From assembly GCF_963675815.1 (NCBI RefSeq), contig NZ_OY776576.1, forward strand, positions 186,001 to 250,000: a stretch of DNA of 64,000 bases. Direction: 5' to 3'. This document shows, piece after piece, positions 28,540 to 36,564 of the stretch (within the stretch, counting starts at the first letter, position 1; the number at the start of each line of letters is the position of its first letter). The position numbers were made by a program, and so were the translations under genes. The notes beneath the pieces were generated by a model, which was not told where the DNA came from, did not search any database, and saw only the letters and a program-made list of their open reading frames with translations. The DNA is from an uncultured Desulfuromusa sp. (GTDB taxonomy: Bacteria; Desulfobacterota; Desulfuromonadia; Desulfuromonadales; Geopsychrobacteraceae).

Positions 28540-30699
28540 ATGAAACCGAGCTTTAAATACTGGATTTTTCTCGGGGCGATCTACTTCGCTATCATCAGTA
28601 TTATTGTTGCCAGCCTGATCGGGTCATGGGCCAGTTTAAATGAGTCCCAGCAGATCGCACTCAGCGACATGCTCAGCAAATTAACTCCCTTCCCTCTTCT
28701 GGGTGCCATTACCGTTTTCTTTATTATCGGTGCGTTGATTAACCTCTTGTTTAATGACTACATCGTTCCGATTCTGAAACTTGCCGAAAGTGCCAGAATC
28801 ATTTCATCCGTCAACCCGAAACATCGGGCTCAGATCAAAAACTCATCTAAAGAAATTCAGTACCTGGCAGACATCATCAACCAGTCTGCTGATGCCTTCA
28901 GCGAATTACAAAAAGATGTCGCCGGCAAAATTGCTGTAGCGCAAGCGACACTGGATGAAGAGCGTACGCGCCTGGCGGCACTAATGTCGGAATTACCCCA
29001 TGGAGTTATTGTCTGCAATACTGATGGACAGGTTCTGCTCTACAACCAGCAAGCGCAAGAATTGTTCAAGGAGGATTCGACTCAAACAGCAAACGACACC
29101 CCAACTCGGGGGATTCTTGGTCTCGGTCGCTCTATTTTCAGTATCCTGGAACGTGATCCCATTGTTCATGGCCTGGAAATGCTCCATAAATGTCACACGT
29201 CAGGGCGCACCAAAATGGTGAACAATTCCATGATCACACTGCGTACAGGACTCTGCCTCCGTGTCAATATGGCACCCTTTTTCACAGAACAGGACGGCAC
29301 ACAAATTATTTCGGGCTTCGTTCTCACTCTGGAGGATATGACGCGTCAGATTGAATCGGACAGTCGCCGGGACATGCTCATCCAATCTCTGATTGATGAA
29401 CAGCAAAAAGATTTGGATGATATCCGCGACTCAATTACAAATATTTTAGGTCGCCCCAAGTTAGATCCTGAAGAACTATATAATTACAGGAAAAAAATAG
29501 ATCATGCTTCCCAATCGCTACACGCTAAAGCCAATGAAGCAAGGATGAATTATGCGCACCACTTACGTGCGTTGAGCCAGAACGAAAATGTCCTCGCCCA
29601 TAATCTTCTTGAGATCATCAGCAAAAATATTACCGAACGATTCTCCATAAAAGTAACACCTCTGGCTCCCAAAGGAGCCTGGTTGCAACTTGACAGCTAC
29701 TCTATGGTTCAGGCGATTTCCCATCTCGCAGGTCTCCTGCAGAGTCACTCCCATGTTCCTGAGCTGATCATGACCTTAACCTCCGGCGAAGAATCCGGAA
29801 CTGAGCTGGTGATTGCCTGGCCGGGCATCGAAGTTCAACTTGAATTACTGGAAACCTGGCAATTGACTCCATTGATCACGGATACCAATGGTAACCTTCT
29901 GAACTTTAAAGATACCATCAACAATCTATCGGGAAGGATTATCCCCACAGCTGAGACTGAGGATTCCTGTTCCAGTGTCACGATCAGCCTTCCCCCTATC
30001 GACAAAAATCAACGCCTGGCCATACAGACTGAAGTGGAACATCGCCCGGTTTCTTACGAATTTGATCTCTTCAAACGCGATGAGTGGCAGGAGTTCAGTC
30101 AAATTTCCCTGCGCAAGCTGACCTATGTTGTCTTTGATACTGAAACAACGGGACTCAATCCTTCCAGGGGAGATGAAATTATTCAACTGGGTGCGATCAG
30201 AATCGTCAATGGTCAGCTTCTTTATCACGAAGTCATAGACCAGCTCATTGATCCTAAACGCTTTGTGCCACACGAATCAGTCGCTATTCACGGGATTCAA
30301 CCAGCGCTGCTACTGGGCCAGCCAACCATAGACAAGGTCCTTCCCCACTTTCAGACCTTTGTTGAAAATTCAGTGCTGGTCGCCCACAATGCCGCCTTTG
30401 ACATGCGTTTTTTACAGTTGCAGGAAGAAAAAACCGGGATTGTCTTTGAGAATCCTGTCCTTGATACGCTGCTGCTTTCATCAATCGTTCATCCGAACCA
30501 GGACTCTCACTCCCTTGATGTTCTGGCTGAACGTCTGAATGTGACCATTGTCGGACGGCACACTGCTCTTGGCGATGCCATTGTAACAGGGGAAATTCTG
30601 CTGAAGCTGGTTCCTCTCCTTGAAGCTCAGGGGATATACACTCTGGCCGAAGCTTTAACTGCAACCTCCCAGTCACCCTTTGCCAAAGTATCGTATTAA
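28540..30699 (+). CDS. Membrane PAS / kinase-like protein fused to a DEDDh 3'-5' exonuclease
   Basis: 719 residues. Two membrane segments (about 8-30 and 50-70) bound a short loop. A HAMP-like stretch, a helical region and a PAS domain (about 150-200, MSELPHGVIVCNTDGQVLLYN) follow. A region at about 285-500 resembles a decayed dimerisation/ATPase half of a histidine kinase, without H, N or G boxes. The C-terminal exonuclease at about 530-700 is intact: FDTETTG (D, E), AHNAAFDMRFL (D), and HTALGDA with the general-base His and last Asp. It is an exonuclease of the DNA polymerase III epsilon family tied to a membrane sensor. Homologous sensor-exonucleases are known as uncharacterised neighbours of acetate genes. 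Substrate unknown. Confidence 0.85.
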   Translation: MKPSFKYWIFLGAIYFAIISIIVASLIGSWASLNESQQIALSDMLSKLTPFPLLGAITVFFIIGALINLLFNDYIVPILKLAESARIISSVNPKHRAQIKNSSKEIQYLADIINQSADAFSELQKDVAGKIAVAQATLDEERTRLAALMSELPHGVIVCNTDGQVLLYNQQAQELFKEDSTQTANDTPTRGILGLGRSIFSILERDPIVHGLEMLHKCHTSGRTKMVNNSMITLRTGLCLRVNMAPFFTEQDGTQIISGFVLTLEDMTRQIESDSRRDMLIQSLIDEQQKDLDDIRDSITNILGRPKLDPEELYNYRKKIDHASQSLHAKANEARMNYAHHLRALSQNENVLAHNLLEIISKNITERFSIKVTPLAPKGAWLQLDSYSMVQAISHLAGLLQSHSHVPELIMTLTSGEESGTELVIAWPGIEVQLELLETWQLTPLITDTNGNLLNFKDTINNLSGRIIPTAETEDSCSSVTISLPPIDKNQRLAIQTEVEHRPVSYEFDLFKRDEWQEFSQISLRKLTYVVFDTETTGLNPSRGDEIIQLGAIRIVNGQLLYHEVIDQLIDPKRFVPHESVAIHGIQPALLLGQPTIDKVLPHFQTFVENSVLVAHNAAFDMRFLQLQEEKTGIVFENPVLDTLLLSSIVHPNQDSHSLDVLAERLNVTIVGRHTALGDAIVTGEILLKLVPLLEAQGIYTLAEALTATSQSPFAKVSY

Positions 30700-30763
30700 G
30701 TCACTTTCCATAAAACGACAAGTGCAAGCCACCCGGAACTTTTAATCACACTGGACGAGGCTG

Positions 30764-31459
30764 ATGTTAAAATTAATTCTCAAGGGCTTTACCGGCAAAA
30801 AAAAGGAAACCGCCGATCCATTACTCGCATACGTCGTTGATGCCTGTAGCAAAATTGAAAACCGCTCATCCCTCAAACAAAAAATACAGGAAACCAGTTT
30901 CTGCGTTCTCGATCTGGAGACCACCGGACTGGATATGGTCAACGATGTCATTATCAATATTGGCGCGGTCAAGCTGAAAAAAGGCAAAATCACCAAACTG
31001 TTTGAAGCTTATACAAAACCACCGATTCCCATCCCGGCAGAGTCGACTGCATTTCACGGTATGGTTGACGCCATGTTTACAGATAAACCGGTCATCGGTG
31101 AAGTTCTACCGGAACTGCTTCAGTTCATAGGCGACAGTGTCATCGTCGGTCACCATATCAATTTCGATATCCGGATGTTGCATCGTCATTTGAAAGAACT
31201 TTATAGCGTCGGCATATCCAATACCGTCTGGCTGGACACGATGTTCCTTTATCAGATGGCTCATGAAGACCAGAAGCATCAACCATTGGAACACCTGCTG
31301 GAACGTTACTGCGTCCAGTGTGATCAACGCCATACGGCACTGGGAGATGTGGTCGCTACTGCCAAAGTTTTCGTAAAAATCATGAAAGAACTCCCCCCAT
31401 CCTACGAAACGATAGGAGATTTATTCCGATCTCAAGATGAAATGCGCCGAAAGGAATAA
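30764..31459 (+). CDS. Stand-alone DEDDh 3'-5' exonuclease
   Basis: 231 residues. The exonuclease domain starts near residue 45 with FCVLDLETTGLDMVND (catalytic D and E), continues with HHINFDIRML (D) and ends with CDQRHTALGDVVATAKV (His and Asp of the DEDDh set), so catalysis should be intact. It resembles the epsilon/YcbZ-like exonucleases found beside acs in many proteobacteria. It lies 64 bases after the membrane sensor-exonuclease and 6 bases before the ACS-like gene, so the three genes are likely one operon. Whether it acts on DNA or RNA cannot be told. Confidence 0.85.
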   Translation: MLKLILKGFTGKKKETADPLLAYVVDACSKIENRSSLKQKIQETSFCVLDLETTGLDMVNDVIINIGAVKLKKGKITKLFEAYTKPPIPIPAESTAFHGMVDAMFTDKPVIGEVLPELLQFIGDSVIVGHHINFDIRMLHRHLKELYSVGISNTVWLDTMFLYQMAHEDQKHQPLEHLLERYCVQCDQRHTALGDVVATAKVFVKIMKELPPSYETIGDLFRSQDEMRRKE

Positions 31460-31465
31460 CGACTG

Positions 31466-33331
31466 ATGCCTGAACCCGTTTGTAAATATGATCGAAAAAT
31501 TATTTCAGTTGACGAATACGAAACACTCCTGCAACTGGAAACAAACGAACTTGTCGATACTCTCGCACGCAAATACCTGCGGTGGGAGAATCCTTACCAG
31601 AAGACATTGGACTCATCACGAGCACCATTTTACCGCTGGTTTTCTGATGGGAAACTGGATATCTGGCAAAATACGATCGGTAAACATCTTCGCACCCAGA
31701 GACGCAATAAAGCCGCTCTGATGTGGGTTGGAGTCGATGGCCGGGAACGTGTCTATACCTACCATTCCCTGGCGTATGAGGTTGAACGCTTGGCAATGGC
31801 TTTGATTAACCTGGGAGTTAAAAAAGGGGACAAAGTCCTTATCTTCACACCCAACCTGCCGGAAACCATTGTGACCATGCTGGCTTGTGCCCAGATCGGT
31901 GCCGTCCACATCATCTATCATATCGCCTATTCTTCCGAATCTCTGGCCGAACGCCTGCAAGACTGTCAGGCCTCCTATATCGTCACCGCAGACAGCTGCC
32001 CGCAGACGTCCCACATGCTGAAAGAAAAAGTGAACGATGCATTAAACAAAATAGATCATCAAATTAAACATTGCATTGTTATTGAACGCACGGGAGAACG
32101 GGTTCACATGCGCCCTAAACGGGATCTCTGGTATCAGGATCTTATCACCGATGAAAAGTACTCTCGCGGGGCCAAGGTTGAACGTGTACGCGATGCAAAT
32201 GATCCTTTATTTATGCTTTACACCTCATCTAAAACAAAGACAGCCAAGGCTGTTGTCCACAGTACCGCCGGATTTCTTATGTGGGCACAGTTTACAACCG
32301 AACTGTTATTTGACATGGATGATCGCGATATCTTCTGGTGTACCGCCGATCTGGCCTGGATAACCGGGCATACCTACGGGATTTATGGCCCCTTATCTCT
32401 GGGCAACACAGTGTTTATCTACGAAGGAAGTATCAGCTACGAAAATACCTCCCTATTTTTTGATTTTCTCGATCGTTTTCATATCACCAGAATGTTCAGC
32501 AACCCGGCACTATTACGCAGTGTTATGCGCGCCAAAAACAGCCGCCGCTATGAAGCCAAAGCAACGAATTCTCTGCGCCTTATCGGCTGCGGTGGTGGTG
32601 AGATCAAGGAAGATCTCTACCACTGGGTTTTGCACGCTCTACCGAAGCAAGGTGAGATTCCATTGGTCAATATCTGGGGACAAACTGAGTCCGGTGGTAG
32701 TTTGATGGCCAATGTCCCAGGGACAATGGAGAGCAAACAAAACACCCGCCTACGCCCCTTACCCGGGGTCAAATGCAGCCTGGTGACAAAACAAGGGAAA
32801 ACCATATCGGACCATGACGAACCGGGCTTTATGGTTCTCACGCATCCGCTGCCATCACTTTGTACCGACTTATATGGAGACACGAAAGCTTATCAGTCGA
32901 TCTACTGGGATAAATTTAAAGGAAAGAACTACTATTCCACCGGCGATGAAGCCATCAGGAATAAAGACGGCAGTTACATTCTGACCGGACGTTCAGACAT
33001 TGCTCTCAGCGCCGGAGCAGGTAACCGTAAAATCAATGAAGTGGAAGCCGTCATTCTCTCCCATGAACGGGTCAGGGAGTGTGCCGTGGTTTTCATTGAT
33101 CACCCCACTTATGGCTATATGCTCCTCGCCTTCTGTGTTTTAAAATCTTACAAAGATGAAAGTTATAATGATGAATCACTTCAGTCCATCAAGGAGCATA
33201 TCATTGAGGAAAGTGGTGAAATAGCCCTTCCGGATGCAATAAGACTGACAAAATTTCTCCCCAAAACTCCGGATAATGAAATCAATCGCCCGCTCCTTAA
33301 AGAGATTTCGCTGCAGATGGAGGGATTGTAG
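31466..33331 (+). CDS. Acetyl-CoA-synthetase-like protein with lost catalytic motifs (probable pseudoenzyme)
   Basis: 621 residues, full length for the ACS branch of the acyl-adenylate superfamily. Much of the fold is conserved: FWCTADLAWITGHTYGIYGP, NIWGQTESGGSLM, YYSTGDEAIRNKDGSYILTG. The ATP-binding P-loop, normally TSGSTGKPKG, reads TSSKTKTAKA at about 253-262. The hinge-region SGHRxGT equivalent reads SAGAGNRKIN. The universal adenylation lysine of SGKI is replaced, as PKTPDNEINRP puts Glu at about 605. With both key elements gone I do not expect acetyl-AMP formation. The intact reading frame argues for a retained non-catalytic role, perhaps sensing acetate, acetyl-CoA or AMP for the two exonucleases encoded just upstream. 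Paralogy to a true Acs elsewhere is inferred. Confidence 0.8.
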   Translation: MPEPVCKYDRKIISVDEYETLLQLETNELVDTLARKYLRWENPYQKTLDSSRAPFYRWFSDGKLDIWQNTIGKHLRTQRRNKAALMWVGVDGRERVYTYHSLAYEVERLAMALINLGVKKGDKVLIFTPNLPETIVTMLACAQIGAVHIIYHIAYSSESLAERLQDCQASYIVTADSCPQTSHMLKEKVNDALNKIDHQIKHCIVIERTGERVHMRPKRDLWYQDLITDEKYSRGAKVERVRDANDPLFMLYTSSKTKTAKAVVHSTAGFLMWAQFTTELLFDMDDRDIFWCTADLAWITGHTYGIYGPLSLGNTVFIYEGSISYENTSLFFDFLDRFHITRMFSNPALLRSVMRAKNSRRYEAKATNSLRLIGCGGGEIKEDLYHWVLHALPKQGEIPLVNIWGQTESGGSLMANVPGTMESKQNTRLRPLPGVKCSLVTKQGKTISDHDEPGFMVLTHPLPSLCTDLYGDTKAYQSIYWDKFKGKNYYSTGDEAIRNKDGSYILTGRSDIALSAGAGNRKINEVEAVILSHERVRECAVVFIDHPTYGYMLLAFCVLKSYKDESYNDESLQSIKEHIIEESGEIALPDAIRLTKFLPKTPDNEINRPLLKEISLQMEGL

Positions 33332-33403
33332 CAGAGGCTGAACACCGGCCCCGTGTGGTTTGTATTCAGGGGGCACGTAACAAAAACATGCACCGGAAAC
33401 TGA

Positions 33404-33568
33404 TTAAAAGAATCGCGAAACCCAAGGGAATTTTCGCTTTATCCGCTGACTTAAGCCATGCAACCGTCCCAGTTCACGAGCCGCATCCGGCAATCGCTTT
33501 AATCCGAACACAGCACTGAACAGAACACCCAGCAGAATTAATTCCCAGGGACCAAGACCAAGGATCAT
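33404..33568 (-). CDS. 54-residue TatA/TatB-like protein
   Basis: Small gene whose ATG (33566-33568) overlaps the TAA of selD by one base. The protein opens MILGLGPWELILLGVLFSAV and continues FGLKRLPDAARELGR, which is the TatA pattern: a short membrane helix, an F-G hinge, K/R-LP, then an amphipathic helix ending in a basic tail. At 54 residues it is at the low end for TatA. Whether it works in Tat export or is a specialised TatA-like peptide is open. Its position at the end of a selenium operon is notable because many selenoenzymes, such as formate dehydrogenases, are Tat substrates. That link is inference. Confidence 0.75.
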   Translation of the reverse strand: MILGLGPWELILLGVLFSAVFGLKRLPDAARELGRLHGLSQRIKRKFPWVSRFF

Positions 33569-34605
33569 TACCCCTCCAGCAGCAGACGACCACCGGCTCC
33601 GGAGACAACTTCTCCGACCCGATGAACGGGAAGGCCAACAGTTGTCAGTTGTTGTTCAAACGCATCAACTTTTTCTTTGCCGACAGAAATGAGCAAGCCC
33701 CCTGAAGTTTGCGCATCGCTGAGCAAATCGATTCGCAAAGGGTCGCAGTTTTCATGGCCATCCAGACAGTGAGAATAAAAATCCCGATTTCGGTGAGAAC
33801 CTGCCGGCACCAAACCCATTTCCGCCATTTCCAGAGCCTGTGGATAAGCGGGAAGATCATTGATAAAAATTTTGAGCCGGACCCCACTGGCCTCAGCCAT
33901 TTCGGAAGCATGCCCGATCAGTCCAAATCCGGTAATATCGGTGCAGGCGGAAACGCCGACCTTCAACATGGCGTCAGCGGCATCTTTATTCAATTTCGCC
34001 ATGCCGGCAATCGCCTCTGCAATCTCGTCTTCAGTCAGAATTTCGCCCCTTAACGCAGTGGTCAACAACCCGGTCCCCAAAGGCTTGGTTAAATAAAGCT
34101 GATCTCCGATCTGACAGCCACAGGTCGTGACCATCTTGCGCGGGTCAACCAGACCGGTCACGCAGAGACCATACTTCGGCTCGTCGTCCTCGATCGAGTG
34201 ACCACCAGCAACGACCGCACCGGCAGCATGAACCCGTTCCGCTCCACCCTGAAGGATTTTGACCAGAATATCAGCATCCAGACAACCGACCGGAAAGGAG
34301 ACAATATTCAACGCGGTCAGAGGCCTTGCTCCGACAGCAAACAAGTCTGAAAGAGCATTGGCTGCGGCAATTTGGCCGTAAATATAGGGATCATCCACAA
34401 CCGGGGTGAAGAAATCAACAGACTGAACCAACGCCTCGGAATCATTGAGACGAAAAATGGCGGCGTCAGCAAAAGGGATTTCCTGAGATATCAGATCAGG
34501 ATGATTAATTTGTGGCAGCTGACTCAGCACCTGAGTCAGGGTCTCTGGACCTATCTTGGCCGCTCAACCAGAGCTGCGAGATAGAGACGTCAAACGCACG
34601 GTCAT
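33568..34605 (-). CDS. selD: Selenophosphate synthetase, itself a selenoprotein (in-frame UGA)
   Basis: Makes selenophosphate from selenide and ATP, the selenium donor for Sec-tRNA. A conventional ORF call would start at 34530 and miss the N-terminus. Reading from ATG 34605 (AGAGGA 9 bases upstream) gives 345 residues with UGA as codon 14: S-S-G-U-A-A-K-I-G-P. This is exactly where other SelD proteins have Cys or Sec before the catalytic Lys (here K17). Further motifs are DSEALVQSVDFFTPVVDDPY, ANALSDLFAVGARP, GGHSIEDDEPKYGL and DITGFGLIGHASEMA. A small hairpin GGTC-CAGA-GACC lies 12 bases after the UGA and may form part of the SECIS. Third gene of selA-selB-selD. Confidence 0.93.
34564..34566 (-). 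other. Selenocysteine UGA codon of selD
   Basis: TGA in frame between the start at 34605 and the conserved AAKIGPETL segment. The reading frame continues with strong SelD homology on both sides, and selA and selB are immediately upstream, so recoding to selenocysteine is the natural reading and not a nonsense mutation. Confidence 0.9.
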
Positions 34606-34647
34606 ATCTATAATTCCTCTTCAAGCTATATTGTTGTCCAAAAAGTC

Positions 34648-36561
34648 TCACACCGGCTGTGGCAATTGCCACGCCACTCTGTTTTCTCCCGTCCTGCGGG
34701 TATATTTCTGGCTATCAAAAAGCTCCAGTAAAGCCTGGGTCAACTTACGACCACTTCCCAATTTGTCTCTGAATTCGGCGAGGGTCAGCGTCTCCTGTTG
34801 TTTGAAACTATCGACCAGAAGCTTTTCAGCCTGCCGATAGCTCTCAGCATGGAGTGAACTATCCTGATTCAAACGAACCAGCGACCCCTCAAGAACAAGA
34901 TAGGAAAAATAAATCTCGCTGTCCAGATCATCCAGGCCCAGATGCAGCAGAACTTCCTTGTTGTTTTTCACCTGGAATCCACTGACACGGAAATGTTCTT
35001 CTATTTTCCTGAGGATGCCGACTTCTGCGGATGTGGGTTGTGGCTGCCAGTCCGGAGTGGCCACCAGATCGCGATTAAGAACAATCAATTCCTCAGCAAG
35101 GGCCCATTGCAGCAAAACCTCAAACCCCTTGGGCGCCAGTTTTTTAGACAGCTGTGCCTGCAGTGTGGCTCTCGGTATGCCGTGCCTCAAATGGTGTTGT
35201 TGCTGATATTCAGCGACAAACCTTGGAAGTTCCTGTTTCCAGCTTCTCACCCTGTCGGCAATCACCCATTGTTCAGCCAACAATTCAACCTGACCGGCGT
35301 CCTGCAGTTTTTCCAGGCCCTGTAAAAGTTGCTGCCGTCCGGTTCCCGTCTGCTTTTCCAGATCCTTGAGGCGCGCTACCTCCAATTCATCAAGTTTTTG
35401 CAGCCAGAAACCCAGATCGCCGGAAGCAAGATCATGCAACCTCTGGGTAACTTCATGACGAAAACGTTTGTGCTTCTGGGGTTCGGAATCGATCACCATA
35501 CCCCCGCCAATAGTGACCATAGGTGAGTAAGAGCGGATAATAAAACGGTCGCCACGATGAACCAGCAAGGGATGATCAAGGGTGATCTGTACCAGAGCCT
35601 CCTCTCCCGGAAGCAATTCTTCCCGGTCAAGCAGAACAATCTGGCCAACACTTCGTCCCGTCCCTAAATGAAAGTGGACCGGATCACGAAATTTGATCGG
35701 TCGCGGAGCCTCCTCAAGAAGCTGCACCCGGACATCAATCCTCTGACTTGCCCGAAATAAACCCGGCGTTCCGACAACCGAACCGCGTGGGATCTGGTCA
35801 CGATTGACCCCGGACAGATTGAGTGCCACCCGCTGTCCGGCAAAAACGGTTTGAGCCGTCTGATCATGAACCTGGGCCTCGCGAACACGCGCAAGAATGG
35901 CAGCAGGGAGGATTTCCAAAGTATCTCCGGTTCGGATCTGGCCACTGTTCAGAGTTCCGGTCACCACGGTGCCGAAACCGCTGATGCTGAAGCAACGATC
36001 AACCGGCAAACGCACGGCACCATCAGAATCACGGGCAGGAACCTGGCTCAGTTGTTCACGGATAACATCCATCAGTGAAGATAAACCTTCTCCCGTTATC
36101 GCGGAAACCCGACAGCAGGGAGCCTGTGCCAGAAAAGTTCCGGCAACCTGCTCGCGAATTTCCTCTTCAACAATATCAAGCCAGTCAGGTTCAACCAGAT
36201 CACACTTGGAAAGGACCAGAATCCCCTTCTTCAGCTGTAGCAGTTGCATAATCTGCAAATGTTCGTGAGTCTGTGGCATCACCCCTTCATTGGCATCAAT
36301 GACCAGAAGCACAAGATCGATCCCGGCAATACCACTGAGCATCTGGGGAATGAATTTTTCATGCCCCGGCACATCAACCACTCCGGCAATCTGACCATCA
36401 CCAAGATCTAAAGGAGCAAAACCCAACTCAATGGAAATACCACGTTCTTTCTCCTCGCCCAGACGGTCCGTTTCAATTCCGGTTAAAGCGCGAATTAAAG
36501 CAGACTTTCCATGATCAACATGTCCGGCGGTACCAATAATAAAATGTTCTTCAGCAGCCAC
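34648..36561 (-). CDS. selB: Selenocysteine-specific elongation factor SelB
   Basis: 637-residue EF-Tu-like GTPase that carries Sec-tRNA to UGA codons next to a SECIS hairpin. The G domain has GTAGHVDHGKSALIRALTG, the DxxG motif in VDVPGHEKFI, and SKCDL in place of NKxD. beta-Barrel domains II and III follow. The C-terminal part (about 390-637) is a series of winged helices that bind the SECIS RNA. The start is GTG 36561, 3 bases after the selA stop, so translation is coupled. The length matches the bacterial family. Confidence 0.96.
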   Translation of the reverse strand: MAAEEHFIIGTAGHVDHGKSALIRALTGIETDRLGEEKERGISIELGFAPLDLGDGQIAGVVDVPGHEKFIPQMLSGIAGIDLVLLVIDANEGVMPQTHEHLQIMQLLQLKKGILVLSKCDLVEPDWLDIVEEEIREQVAGTFLAQAPCCRVSAITGEGLSSLMDVIREQLSQVPARDSDGAVRLPVDRCFSISGFGTVVTGTLNSGQIRTGDTLEILPAAILARVREAQVHDQTAQTVFAGQRVALNLSGVNRDQIPRGSVVGTPGLFRASQRIDVRVQLLEEAPRPIKFRDPVHFHLGTGRSVGQIVLLDREELLPGEEALVQITLDHPLLVHRGDRFIIRSYSPMVTIGGGMVIDSEPQKHKRFRHEVTQRLHDLASGDLGFWLQKLDELEVARLKDLEKQTGTGRQQLLQGLEKLQDAGQVELLAEQWVIADRVRSWKQELPRFVAEYQQQHHLRHGIPRATLQAQLSKKLAPKGFEVLLQWALAEELIVLNRDLVATPDWQPQPTSAEVGILRKIEEHFRVSGFQVKNNKEVLLHLGLDDLDSEIYFSYLVLEGSLVRLNQDSSLHAESYRQAEKLLVDSFKQQETLTLAEFRDKLGSGRKLTQALLELFDSQKYTRRTGENRVAWQLPQPV

Positions 36562-36564
36562 GGA

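Noticed and set aside
31466..33331. Active acetyl-CoA synthetase
   Set aside because: The P-loop glycines and the adenylation lysine are absent, so naming it acs would mislead.
33568..34530. selD as a 320-residue protein starting at 34530
   Set aside because: This start has no ribosome site and drops the conserved active-site segment. The UGA-containing longer reading is complete and has a good ribosome site.
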